A program made the position numbers and the translations under genes. The notes below the pieces were generated by a model. It had not been told where the DNA came from. It searched no databases and saw nothing but the letters and a program-made list of their open reading frames with translations. Source: JADJNY01 sp046349615 (GTDB lineage: Bacteria; Planctomycetota; UBA1135; GCA-002686595). From it: a stretch of 64,000 bases of DNA. Below, piece after piece: positions 8,773 through 17,724 of the stretch. Position 1 is the first letter of the stretch; each line of letters opens with the position of its first letter. The DNA lies in the NCBI GenBank assembly GCA_046349615.1, contig JAXMBZ010000009.1, positions 124,001 through 188,000 on the forward strand. The letters are read 5' to 3'.

Positions 8773-8810
8773 AAGAGCCTCGGCCGCGCGCCGAGGCTCT
8801 TTGCTTTCCC
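8773..8810 (+). terminator. intrinsic terminator of the kinase gene
   Basis: A perfect 12-bp stem (arms 8773-8784 and 8790-8801) with a five-base loop, followed by TGCTTT. It begins 25 bp after the kinase stop codon, exactly where a terminator is expected. Confidence 0.8.
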
Positions 8811-8852
8811 CCCCCCTCGCCTCGGGCTCTCACCCCCCTTCTCCCGAACAGA

Positions 8853-8898
8853 ATTCGTGGCTCGATCGCGCCGTCCTCGGCGCGATCGAGCCACGAAT
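8853..8898 (-). terminator. long perfect hairpin, terminator-like
   Basis: Arms 8853-8872 and 8879-8898 pair perfectly over 20 bp with a six-base loop. It sits between the convergent kinase and leucine-dehydrogenase genes and probably serves the minus-strand gene. No T-run follows on either strand. Its arm shares GGCTCGATCGCG with the long hairpin at 54378-54427. The rest of 8749-9073 holds nothing else that I recognise. Confidence 0.55.
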
Positions 8899-9073
8899 GT
8901 TACCCGTACCTCCCATCTCGCCTCGCGCGCCCACCGCGTCGCCCCGCGCGCTCCCTTCGTCGCAGGTCCACATCGCGCAGCTCCGAAAGGAACCGCGCTG
9001 CAACGAGGAGCACCGAAACGCAAAGACCCCAGCCACCGCCGAGGTCCCCACGCTGCGCGAGTCGCAAAGGCGC

Positions 9074-10141
9074 CTACTTCTTCGCCTTCGCCTGCTTCCC
9101 CGCCGCGACGCGCTCCTCGGCGAGCCGCACCGCCGCTTCGCCGGTCGGAATGCGCTCCTTCTTCGCGATCTCGAACACCTTCTTCATGTTGTCGTAGATC
9201 CGATCGATCTTGCGGTACGAAGCCGCTTCGTCGTACCCACCCGGCAACAGCTCGACGCTGACGTTGATGATGCCGCCCGCGTTGATGACGAAGTCCGGCG
9301 CGTAGACGATCCCGCGCTGGACGAGCGCGCGCCCGTGCTTCGCAGGATCGAGGAGCTGGTTGTTCGCCGCGCCGCCGATCGCCTTGCACTTGAGGCGCGG
9401 GATCGTGTCGTCGTTGAGGCCCGCGCCGCGCGCGCACGGGACGTAGACGTCGCACGCCACGTCGACGTGGCCCTTGTCGGGCACGGACTCGAAGCCGTGC
9501 TCCTTCTTCAACTGCGCAACCTTGTCCTCGTTGATGTCGCAGATGACGACCTTCGCGCCCTCGTTCTTGAGGAGCACCGCGAGGCGACCGCCGACGGCGC
9601 CGACGCCCTGCACGAGGAACGTCTTGCCCTTGAACTCGGGCTTGCCGAAGGCCTCTTCCATCACCGCGCGCAGGCCGACGAGGCAGCCCTTCGCCGTGTA
9701 CGGGCTCGGGTTGCCCGAGCTGCCCGACTCGCGCGAGAGCCCCGTCACCCACTTCGTCTCGGTGCGCACGATCTCGAGGTCGGGGATGCCGATGTTCATG
9801 TCCTCGGCGGTGATGTACTGGCCCTCGAGGCTGTTCACGAAGCGCCCCATCGCCTTGAACAGCGCGGGCGACTTCAACGCCTTCGGGTCGCCGATGATCA
9901 CCGACTTGCCGCCGCCGAGCCCCGTCTCCGCGACGGCGGACTTGTGCGTCATGCCCTTCGACAGACGCAGGACGTCGAAGAGCGCCTCGTCCTCCGAGGT
10001 GTAGGGCAGCATGCGCATCCCGCCGAGCGCCGGGCCCAGCGTCGTGTCGTGGACCGCGATGAGCGCGTGGAGGCCGGTCTTCTGATCACGGCAACGGACG
10101 ACCTTCTCGTAGCCGTCGACTTCGATCTCGGTGATTTCCAT
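9074..10141 (-). CDS. leucine dehydrogenase-type amino acid dehydrogenase
   Basis: 355 residues of the Glu/Leu/Phe/Val dehydrogenase superfamily, oxidatively deaminating branched-chain amino acids to 2-oxo acids with NAD. The substrate domain has the GPALGGMRM stretch and the catalytic-Lys motif GLGGGKSVI near residue 80. The Rossmann domain has FLVQGVGAVGGRLA near residue 175, then the DVYVPCARG and INAGGIINV stretches typical of leucine and valine dehydrogenases. ATG 10141 (MEITEIEVDGYEK) was chosen because the extension before it is low-complexity. Substrate choice among Leu, Val and Phe cannot be fixed from sequence. The C-terminus is a short Lys-rich tail. Confidence 0.92.
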   Translation of the reverse strand: MEITEIEVDGYEKVVRCRDQKTGLHALIAVHDTTLGPALGGMRMLPYTSEDEALFDVLRLSKGMTHKSAVAETGLGGGKSVIIGDPKALKSPALFKAMGRFVNSLEGQYITAEDMNIGIPDLEIVRTETKWVTGLSRESGSSGNPSPYTAKGCLVGLRAVMEEAFGKPEFKGKTFLVQGVGAVGGRLAVLLKNEGAKVVICDINEDKVAQLKKEHGFESVPDKGHVDVACDVYVPCARGAGLNDDTIPRLKCKAIGGAANNQLLDPAKHGRALVQRGIVYAPDFVINAGGIINVSVELLPGGYDEAASYRKIDRIYDNMKKVFEIAKKERIPTGEAAVRLAEERVAAGKQAKAKK

Positions 10142-10419
10142 CGTTGGGTGCGCGGGCGGTCCCGCGAAATGCATCGGAGGGTGGAGGTGAGAACGGCCGT
10201 CGACACGGTTCGGGAGCACCGCGCCTGGGCTTGAAAGGCGCAGCATTCTAGGGAGCCCGTCCGTGGGTGTCGAGGCGCGTGGACGCTGAGCCGACCGCGA
10301 TTCGAGCCCGGAAACCGGCCTTCACGACGGCGAAACCGCGGCCGAACGCGCGGCGTGTCCGGAGATCGCCGTAGGCCCGGCCCGTCGTGTGCGAACGCAC
10401 CGCGCGCAGCGCAGGAGGT

Positions 10420-12927
10420 TCAGTCGTCGCTCTGTCCGGTCACGTCCACGTCCACGTCCGTGTCCGACGGCGCGCCGGCCTCGGCGCCCTCGCTCTCGGC
10501 GCTCGCGCCCGCAGCCTTCTTCGGATCGCGCGCGTTCTTGCACTTCGGGTAGCCGGTGCACGCGAGGAAGTCCTTCCCCCACCGGCTCTTCTTCATGACC
10601 ATCGGCGCGCCGCACTTCTCGCAGACCTCGCCGGTCTCCTGCGGCTTCTCGCGCAACTCCTCCGGCAGCGGCTTCGCGTTGCGGCACTTCGGGAACGCGG
10701 AGCACGCGAGGAACGGCCCGCGCCGCGAGCCCTTGATCACCATCGGCGCGTTGCACTTGTCGCAGTTGACGCCGGCTTCCTTCGGCTTGAGCGGGTTGCC
10801 CTCGTCGTCGACCGAGTAGGTGTTCTTGCACTTCGGGAAGCCGGTGCACGCCATGAAGCGGCCGCGGCTCCCCGTGCGGATCACCATCGGCTTCTCGCAC
10901 TTCTCGCACTTCTTGTCGGTCTCGACGACCTCGCTCTTCTCGCGCGGACCGTCCATCGACATCGTGTTCCTGCACTCGGGGTACTTCGAGCACCCGAGGA
11001 ACTTGCCGCGCTTGTTGAAGAGCACGGCCATCGGCGCCCCGCACTTGTCGCACGTCTTGTCCGACAGCTTCGGGTTGAGCTTGAGGTTCGTCATCGCCTT
11101 CTCGGCTTTGGCGAGGTCGCTCGCGAAGACGTCGTGGAAGGTCTTCACGACGCCCTCCCACTTCTTCTCGCCGTTCTCGATCCGGTCGAGGTCGCCCTCC
11201 ATGCTCGACGTGAAGTCGGTGTTGATCACGTCGCCGAAGTGGGCGACGAGCTGCTCGGTCACGATTTCGCCGAGCTCGGTCGCGGCGAAACGACGCTGCT
11301 CGAGGCTGACGTACCCGCGATCCTGGATCGTCGAGATGATCGTCGCGTACGTCGACGGGCGGCCGATGCCCTTCTTCTCGAGCTCCTTCACGAGCGTCGC
11401 CTCGCTGAACCGCGGCGGCGGCTGCGTGAAGTGCTGCGTCGGGTCGATCTTCTCGGGCGTGTACTTCCCGTGGAGCTCGAGGCTCTTCGGCAGCGACTGC
11501 TCGAGCTTGCCCTCGCCTTCCTTCTCCTCCGTCGTCGCGGTCGCGGACGCGGCGAGGTCGAACACGCGCAGGTGCCCGTCGAAGAGCTGCACTTCACCCT
11601 GCGCCACGAAGCGCGCGTCGCCGTGCTGGAACACGGCGGTCGTGATCGTCGAGGCGGACGGCTTCATCTGGCTCGCGACGAACTTGTTCCAGATCAGCGT
11701 GTAGAGCTTGAGCTGGTCGCCGGTGAGCGCGTTGCGCAGCGCTTCGGGAGTGCGGCCCGCGTCCGTGGGCCGGATCGCCTCGTGCGCTTCCTGCGCGCCC
11801 TTCGCCTTGCCGGTGAAGAAGTTGGGCTTCTCGGGCAGGTATGCCTCGCCGTACTTCTTCACGATCACGGCGCGGGCCTGAGCGAGCGCGTCCTCGGACA
11901 CGCGCACCGAGTCGGTACGCATGTAGGTGATGAGACCGACGGAGCCTTCGCCGGGCAGCTCGACGCCTTCGTAGAGCTGCTGCGCGATCATCATCGTCTT
12001 CTTGGCCGAGAAGCGCAGCATGGTCGACGCCTTCTGCTGCAGCTGGCTCGTCGTGAACGGCGGGGTCGGGCGGCGCGTCTTCGGCTTGTTGTCGATCTCG
12101 GCGAGCTCGAGCGCGTCCTTGCCGATCTGCGCGACGAGGGCGCGAGCGCGCTTCTCGTCGAGGTTCTTGTCGATGCGCTCCTCGCCGATGCGCCGGAGCT
12201 CCGCGTCGAACGACTGTCCGTCGAGCACGAAGTGCGCGGTGACGCGCCAGTACTCCTCCTTCACGAACGCGCGGATTTCCTTCTCGCGCTCGACGATGAG
12301 GCGCACGGCGACGGACTGCACGCGCCCGGCGGAGAGGCCCTTCGCCACCTTCTTCCACAGGAGCGGCGAGAGCTTGTACCCCATGATGCGGTCGAGCACA
12401 CGGCGCGCCTGCTGCGCGTCGACCTTGTCCATGTCGAGCTTGCCGGGGTGGTCGAACGCCTCGAGGATCGCCTTCTTCGTGATCTCGTTGAAGACGACGC
12501 GGAAGACCGGCGTGTCCTTGAGCTCGAGCGCTTCGAACAGGTGCCACGCGATCGCCTCTCCCTCGCGGTCCAAGTCGGGCGCGAGGTAGACGGTCGGAGC
12601 CTTCTTCGCGAGCCGCCTGAGCTCGCTGATCACCTTCTGCTTGCCCTTGATGAGCGCGTAGTCGGGCTTGAACCCGTGCTCGATGTCGATGCCGAACTTG
12701 CCCTTCGGCAAGTCGCGGATGTGGCCCATCGACGCGCGGACGACGAAGTCCTTGCCGAGGTACTTGTTGATCGTCTTCGCCTTCGCGGGGCTCTCCACGA
12801 TCACGAGCGACTTGCCCGTCACCGCACGCTCTTCCTCGGTGACCTCCTCCTCGGGGAGATCGTCGAGTTCGGCCTCCTTGGCCTTCGTGCTCTTCTTCGT
12901 CGTGCGCTTCGGTGCGGGCTTCGTCAT
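10420..12927 (-). CDS. topA: DNA topoisomerase I with four zinc-ribbon repeats
   Basis: 835 residues. A Lys-rich acidic leader is followed by the TOPRIM domain (SLVIVESPAKAKTINKYLG, then DLDREGEAIAWHL). The active-site Tyr lies in LITYMRTDS near residue 334. The C-terminus carries four topoisomerase zinc ribbons between about residues 620 and 810, each of the form CxKCxxPM...GxFxxCxxxPxCxN. Type IA topoisomerases relax negative supercoils. ATG 12927 gives normal length. The gene is divergent from the helicase at 13320 with an alternating purine-pyrimidine tract in between. Confidence 0.97.
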   Translation of the reverse strand: MTKPAPKRTTKKSTKAKEAELDDLPEEEVTEEERAVTGKSLVIVESPAKAKTINKYLGKDFVVRASMGHIRDLPKGKFGIDIEHGFKPDYALIKGKQKVISELRRLAKKAPTVYLAPDLDREGEAIAWHLFEALELKDTPVFRVVFNEITKKAILEAFDHPGKLDMDKVDAQQARRVLDRIMGYKLSPLLWKKVAKGLSAGRVQSVAVRLIVEREKEIRAFVKEEYWRVTAHFVLDGQSFDAELRRIGEERIDKNLDEKRARALVAQIGKDALELAEIDNKPKTRRPTPPFTTSQLQQKASTMLRFSAKKTMMIAQQLYEGVELPGEGSVGLITYMRTDSVRVSEDALAQARAVIVKKYGEAYLPEKPNFFTGKAKGAQEAHEAIRPTDAGRTPEALRNALTGDQLKLYTLIWNKFVASQMKPSASTITTAVFQHGDARFVAQGEVQLFDGHLRVFDLAASATATTEEKEGEGKLEQSLPKSLELHGKYTPEKIDPTQHFTQPPPRFSEATLVKELEKKGIGRPSTYATIISTIQDRGYVSLEQRRFAATELGEIVTEQLVAHFGDVINTDFTSSMEGDLDRIENGEKKWEGVVKTFHDVFASDLAKAEKAMTNLKLNPKLSDKTCDKCGAPMAVLFNKRGKFLGCSKYPECRNTMSMDGPREKSEVVETDKKCEKCEKPMVIRTGSRGRFMACTGFPKCKNTYSVDDEGNPLKPKEAGVNCDKCNAPMVIKGSRRGPFLACSAFPKCRNAKPLPEELREKPQETGEVCEKCGAPMVMKKSRWGKDFLACTGYPKCKNARDPKKAAGASAESEGAEAGAPSDTDVDVDVTGQSDD

Positions 12928-13319
12928 GGTTTTTTCCAACGGATGTCCGCCTCGCTGTCGGCGGCCGCAGGGGGCGCCATGAATAGGAGGAAGTTCCTCC
13001 GAGTCAAGCACGGTCCGTCCGAGCGGCTCCGCGGACCGCGCGGCGGAGGAGCCTGGTCCGAGCCGTGCGCAAGCCGAAACGCCGTGCGGAGTTGGAGGTT
13101 CGAGCACGGGGTCGTGCGCGTCGCGCGCCCGCGCGCGCGAGGGCCCGGCTAATCCGTTGGCGAGCAAAGGCTTGAGGCCCGACCGACGACGATTTCGGGC
13201 TCGAAGCGCCTGGGCCTCGCGCGCGCGAGCGCGCGATCCGTGCGTGCGCGACGCGCGCGCGCGAGCCGCGCACACGCGCGCGTACGCGCGCGAGGCATGG
13301 CGGCGGGCTCCGCGCTCCG
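12928..13319. promoter_or_regulatory. divergent intergenic region topA / helicase
   Basis: About 390 bases between two divergent DNA-topology and repair genes with no gene of its own. It is extremely rich in CpG. Positions 13267-13292 are a perfect 26-base alternating purine-pyrimidine run, a sequence type that adopts Z-form under negative supercoiling. No clear promoter boxes were recognised. Confidence 0.45.
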
Positions 13320-16300
13320 ATGAAATGGCCGCGCTTGATCCTCCCGCGCGGCATGGGCTCGAACGAGCCGTTCCTCCAGGCGTCGCTCGCGCCGCTCGGG
13401 TTCGCCGTCGTGTGGACCACGGGCCCCGACACGACGCTCGACGGCGTCGTGCGCGTGCTCGCGCGCCGCCGCACCGCGGAGGGCGCGTGGGAGGACTTCG
13501 ACCGCTGGTGCGATCCGCGCGACGGCTCCGAGCGCGCGCTGCCGGGCATGGAGCGCTGGAAGGAGCGCTTCGGTCGCGGCGCCGCGGAGCTCGCAGCGGA
13601 AGGCTCGTCCGCGGACGCGTGGAAGGCGCTCGCCGCGTTCCTCGGCGACGCCGTGCTCGTCGTGCCCGACGGCGCGAGCTTCGCCGCTTGGGACGCGCAC
13701 GTCGGCGGGCGGGGGCGGCTCGCGAACGCGCGCACGAGCCTCGCCGAGGTCGCGGCCCTGCTCTTCCCAGGTCGCCTCGCCCAACGGCGCGAGCGCCTTC
13801 TCGAAACGCTCGTCGAGCCGACGGCGGGTGAGGGATCGGAAGCCTACGGACCGGAGGACCTCGCGCTCGCGCTCGACGACCTCGCGCGGCGTTTCCTCGA
13901 ACGCGAGGAGGACGTGCTCCGCGTCGCCGTGCAGGGCCTGCGCCGCGCGCACGCGGGCCTCGAAGCGACCGAGCCCGCGGCGCGGCGCGCGTTGAACCTC
14001 GCGCTGACGCTCGTCGACCGCCGCGCGACGTGGTCGGAGCGCGGCGACGCGCGCTTCGACGGGAGCCTCGCGCGGCTGCTCGAACCCGAGGTCCCGATCG
14101 AGGACCTCCTCGAGGTCGTCCTCCCGCGCTGCGCGCGCGAACTCGAGCGCTGGAAGGACGTCGAGTCGCTCCCCGCCGACGCGCTCGAGCGGGCGCCGTT
14201 CGACCCCGCGGACCTCGTCGTCCTCGACGCGGTGTTCGAGCGCCACCTGCCCGCGACCTTCGCGACGGACGGACGAGCGCCGAACTACCGCAAGAGCCAG
14301 CACGAGGTCGCGCGCGCGGTCGCGAGCGCGCTCGGCACGAAGGAGCTCCTGCTCGTGCACGCGCCGACGGGGACGGGCAAGACGCTCGCGTACCTCGTGC
14401 CCGCGATCCTCTGGGCGCGCCGCAATTCCGTGCGCGTCGGCATCGCGACGTACACGCGCGCGCTGCAGGAGCAGGCGATGGACCGCGAGGTCCCGCGCGC
14501 GCTCTCCGCGCTCGCGCGCGCCGGCGTCGCGGCGGGCACGCGCGTGACCGTGCTCAAGGGACGCGACAACTACGTGTGCTGGCGCGCGCTCGAGCGCGCG
14601 GTCCCGACCGAGGACGAGGACGGCGAGACGTGGCTCGCGTGGACGCAGCTCGCGCAATTCGCGCTCACGGACCTCGAGGGCGACCTCGACCGGCTCCCGA
14701 TGACGGCGCCGGTCGCGCTCGCGGACGAGGCTCGATTCCTGCGCGCGCTCCAGAGCCTCGTGCGGCACGTGCGCGCGCAGCTCGCGTGCTGCACGCAGCG
14801 CGACGACCGCGACACGTGCGGCGCGGAGGTCGCGCGCCAGCGCGCGCAGAAGAGCCACGTCGTCATCGTCAACCAGGCCTTCGCGCTCGCGCGGCAGGAG
14901 TTCTTCCGTCACGTCGTGTTCGACGAGTGCGAGCACCTCCACGACCAGGCGCACAACGCGTGGAGCCACACGATCGGCCTGAAGGACATGCGCGGTCTGC
15001 TCGGACGGCTCGCGCAGAGGGATCGCGAGCGTTCGCGCGCGCTCCTCGACCGCATCGAGCGCCAGCTCCTCGAGGGCACGCCCGCGCACGAGGTCGTCAC
15101 CCGCTGCCACGACGCGAGGACCGCGGCCTCGACGGCGCTCTCCGACCTCGACGACGCGGCGCGCGCGTTCGACGCGTGGCGCGCGGGCCGCATCGAGGAG
15201 CGCGAGGACCGGGACACGCACTCGCTCCTGCGCGAGTACGTCGGCGCGTTCGGCGAGGACGCCGTCGGCGAACCGGGCGCCGAAGCGCTGCTCGCGGCGC
15301 GCGGCGCGTTCGTGCGCGATTGGATCCTGCTCGAGACGCAGCTCGCCGAGCTCGCGGAGCGCCTCGACGCGCTCCCGCTGCGCGGGCTGCCGCGGCTGCG
15401 TCGTTCGCTCGGCGAGACGCGGACGGACCTCGCGGAAGTGCTCGAGGCGGTCGAGGCCTGGCTCCCCCTCGACGAGGGCAAGCCTGCGTTCAGCCCGCGC
15501 ACGTTCTACGACGTCGAGCGCGACGCGCGCGGCGACCTCGTGCTCGCCTCGCGCGTGCTGCTCCCGAACGAATTCCTCGGCCGCAGCTACTACCCGCAGC
15601 TCGCGAGCGGCATCTTCCTCTCCGCGACGACCGTGCTGCAGGACGGCTTCGAAGCGTCGCTCGCGTACCTCGGTCTCGACCGCGCCGCGGCCCCCGCGCC
15701 GGACGAGCAACGCCCGCCGTGCGTCGTGCGCACGTTCCGCGCGCCCGAGGTCTTCGACTACTCGCGCGTGCTCGTCGCCGTGCCGCGCGACGCGCCGCCC
15801 GCGAGCGGCGACAAGGGCGCGTTCCTCGACTACGTGCGGCGTTTCGTCGGACACCTCGGCGAGCGCACGCGCGGACGCATGCTCGTGCTCTTCACGAACG
15901 CGCAGGACACCGTGAAGGTCGGCGAGGAGCTCGCGGGGTTCTTCCGCGCGCGCTCGATCCCGCTGTGGTTCCAGAACATGGAGGGCCTGGCGAAGGAGGA
16001 GCTCGGCGAGCTCTTCCGCACGCGCGTCGACTCGATCCTGCTCGGCGTCGACACGTTCTGGTACGGCGCGGACTTCCCGGGCGAGACGCTCGAGTACCTC
16101 GTGATCGTCAAGCTCCCCTACGGCGTCCCGGATCGCTACCACCACGCGCAGTGCGCGGTGCTCGGCGTCGGCGAGCAGAGGAAGCGCATCTACCTGCCGC
16201 GCGCGCTCGCGAAGTTCCGCCAGGGCTTCGGCCGGCTGATGCGGCGAGAGACGGACAAGGGCTGCGTGTTCGTGCTCGACGGACGCGTGCTCGATCCGCG

Positions 16301-16679
16301 CCATCGCTTCTTCTTGAAGGAGTTGCCGATCGAGCGTCCGTTCGAGGCCGGCGCCGCGCCGTTCGCGCGCCGCGATGCCGCCGCGGAGACGCGCCGCGCG
16401 CGCTTCGTGCGCGCCGACACGGACGCGTGCGTGCGCGCGGCGCTCGAGCACATGGGCCTCGTGGACGACGTGAAGCAGCGCGGGCTCGCGTGGAGTTTCG
16501 CGACGGGCGCGAACACGAACGACGCGAGCCCCGCGAGCCCCGGTCGCACGCAGGTCGCCGGCTCCGACGGCGCGAGCAGCGTCGAGGTCGAGCCCGAGAA
16601 GCCCGCTCCCGCGCCGCCGCGAGCACAACGCGAAGCCCCCGCGCCGATCGACGTGTCGCTCGACGACCTGCCGTTCTGA
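13320..16679 (+). CDS. DinG/XPD-type ATP-dependent DNA helicase with degenerate exonuclease-like N-terminus
   Basis: 1119 residues. Superfamily 2 helicase motifs: Walker A APTGTGKT near residue 348, motif Ia TYTRALQEQ, DECEH box near residue 534, and C-terminal FRQGFGRLMRRETDKG. Four cysteines (one in NYVCWRALE, then CC and C around QLACCTQRDDRDTC) match the iron-sulfur cluster of XPD/DinG helicases. Residues 15-200 resemble a DnaQ exonuclease (FAVVWTTGPDTTLDG where the family has DxETTG, then FLGDAVLVVPDGASF), but the catalytic acids are gone. The tail is Pro/Ala-rich. Probably unwinds damaged DNA or R-loops. Followed closely by prmA. Confidence 0.88.
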   Translation: MKWPRLILPRGMGSNEPFLQASLAPLGFAVVWTTGPDTTLDGVVRVLARRRTAEGAWEDFDRWCDPRDGSERALPGMERWKERFGRGAAELAAEGSSADAWKALAAFLGDAVLVVPDGASFAAWDAHVGGRGRLANARTSLAEVAALLFPGRLAQRRERLLETLVEPTAGEGSEAYGPEDLALALDDLARRFLEREEDVLRVAVQGLRRAHAGLEATEPAARRALNLALTLVDRRATWSERGDARFDGSLARLLEPEVPIEDLLEVVLPRCARELERWKDVESLPADALERAPFDPADLVVLDAVFERHLPATFATDGRAPNYRKSQHEVARAVASALGTKELLLVHAPTGTGKTLAYLVPAILWARRNSVRVGIATYTRALQEQAMDREVPRALSALARAGVAAGTRVTVLKGRDNYVCWRALERAVPTEDEDGETWLAWTQLAQFALTDLEGDLDRLPMTAPVALADEARFLRALQSLVRHVRAQLACCTQRDDRDTCGAEVARQRAQKSHVVIVNQAFALARQEFFRHVVFDECEHLHDQAHNAWSHTIGLKDMRGLLGRLAQRDRERSRALLDRIERQLLEGTPAHEVVTRCHDARTAASTALSDLDDAARAFDAWRAGRIEEREDRDTHSLLREYVGAFGEDAVGEPGAEALLAARGAFVRDWILLETQLAELAERLDALPLRGLPRLRRSLGETRTDLAEVLEAVEAWLPLDEGKPAFSPRTFYDVERDARGDLVLASRVLLPNEFLGRSYYPQLASGIFLSATTVLQDGFEASLAYLGLDRAAAPAPDEQRPPCVVRTFRAPEVFDYSRVLVAVPRDAPPASGDKGAFLDYVRRFVGHLGERTRGRMLVLFTNAQDTVKVGEELAGFFRARSIPLWFQNMEGLAKEELGELFRTRVDSILLGVDTFWYGADFPGETLEYLVIVKLPYGVPDRYHHAQCAVLGVGEQRKRIYLPRALAKFRQGFGRLMRRETDKGCVFVLDGRVLDPRHRFFLKELPIERPFEAGAAPFARRDAAAETRRARFVRADTDACVRAALEHMGLVDDVKQRGLAWSFATGANTNDASPASPGRTQVAGSDGASSVEVEPEKPAPAPPRAQREAPAPIDVSLDDLPF

Positions 16680-16759
16680 GCGCGCGACGTCGTGCCTCTT
16701 CGCTTGCGCGCGCGCTCCACCTCGGCGACGATCCGCGCTTCGTTCCCGAGGAATCACGC

Positions 16760-17671
16760 GTGTCGAATCCCCCCGTCCGTTGGACCGAAGTCCGAGTGCT
16801 CGTGCCCGAGGGCTGGCAGGAGCTCGTCGCCGAAGCGCTCGCGTTCGGTCCGTGCACGAGCGTCGCGTTCGGCCGCCCGTCGCTCGCCGCGGACGCGGCG
16901 CCCGCGGGCTTCGAGTACGTGCGCACGTTCCTCCCGAGCACGAACGACTCGCCCGCGCTGCGCGACGAATTGACGGCGCGTCTCTGCGCGCTCGCCGAGT
17001 CGACGGGCGCGGAGGAGCTCGCGAAGCTCCGCGTCGAGTTCAAGGAGCTCCCGCCCGAGGACTACGCCAACTCGTGGAAGAAGAGCTGGAAGCCCTTCCG
17101 CGCGAAGCGCCTGTGCGTGCTCCCGTCGTGGAGCACCGCGAAGCCGCGCGCGGAAGACCGCGTGCTCAAGCTCGAGCCCGGCGGCGCGTTCGGCTCGGGC
17201 CGCCATGCGACGACGCGCACGTGCCTCTTCGTGCTGCAAGAGCGGCTGCGCGGCGGCGAGCGCGTGCTCGACGCGGGCTCGGGCTCCGGCATCCTCGCCG
17301 TGACCGCCGCGCTGCTCGGCGCGCGCGACGTCGCGGGCTTCGACATCGATCCGACCGCGGAGACGTACGCGAACGCGCTGGCGCGCGACAACGGCGTCGA
17401 AGCGCGTTGTCGCTTCACGACCGGCGGCTTCGAGCACCTCCGCGGCACGTACGACGTCGTGCTCGCGAACATCTACAGCGACGTGATCCAACTCCACGCG
17501 CGCGACCTCGCCGCGGCGATGGCACGCGGCGGCTGGTTCGCGTTCAGCGGCTGCCCGATGCACCACGCCGACGCGACGCGCGCGGCGATCACCGCGGCGG
17601 GCCTACACGTCGAGGAAGAGCGCGTCCGCGGCCGCTGGCACACGTTCGTCGGCCGACCTGGAGGTCTCTGA
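16760..17671 (+). CDS. prmA: ribosomal protein L11 methyltransferase
   Basis: 303 residues. GTG 16760 (MSNPPVRWTEV) is the start that fits PrmA. The N-terminal substrate-binding domain ends in YANSWKKSWKPFR. The catalytic Rossmann domain has the PrmA signature GGAFGSGRHATTRTCL, then VLDAGSGSGILAV for SAM binding, FDIDPTAE and the VVLANIYSDVI motif. It trimethylates L11 at several amines. 80 bp after the helicase and probably co-transcribed with it. The C-terminal HTFVGRPGG fits the family end. Confidence 0.93.
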   Translation: MSNPPVRWTEVRVLVPEGWQELVAEALAFGPCTSVAFGRPSLAADAAPAGFEYVRTFLPSTNDSPALRDELTARLCALAESTGAEELAKLRVEFKELPPEDYANSWKKSWKPFRAKRLCVLPSWSTAKPRAEDRVLKLEPGGAFGSGRHATTRTCLFVLQERLRGGERVLDAGSGSGILAVTAALLGARDVAGFDIDPTAETYANALARDNGVEARCRFTTGGFEHLRGTYDVVLANIYSDVIQLHARDLAAAMARGGWFAFSGCPMHHADATRAAITAAGLHVEEERVRGRWHTFVGRPGGL

Positions 17672-17724
17672 AGAGGGCCGCGCGGCTCCCAGGACGATGC
17701 GGAGCGCGCGCGGCAGATCGAAGC

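Noticed and set aside
10387..13152. Long plus-strand open frame across topA
   Set aside because: Mirror of topA codons; composition is dominated by Arg, Leu, Val and Asp, with no motif.
13149..16757. Long minus-strand open frame across the DinG-type helicase
   Set aside because: Antisense shadow caused by strong codon bias; no family features and no ribosome site.
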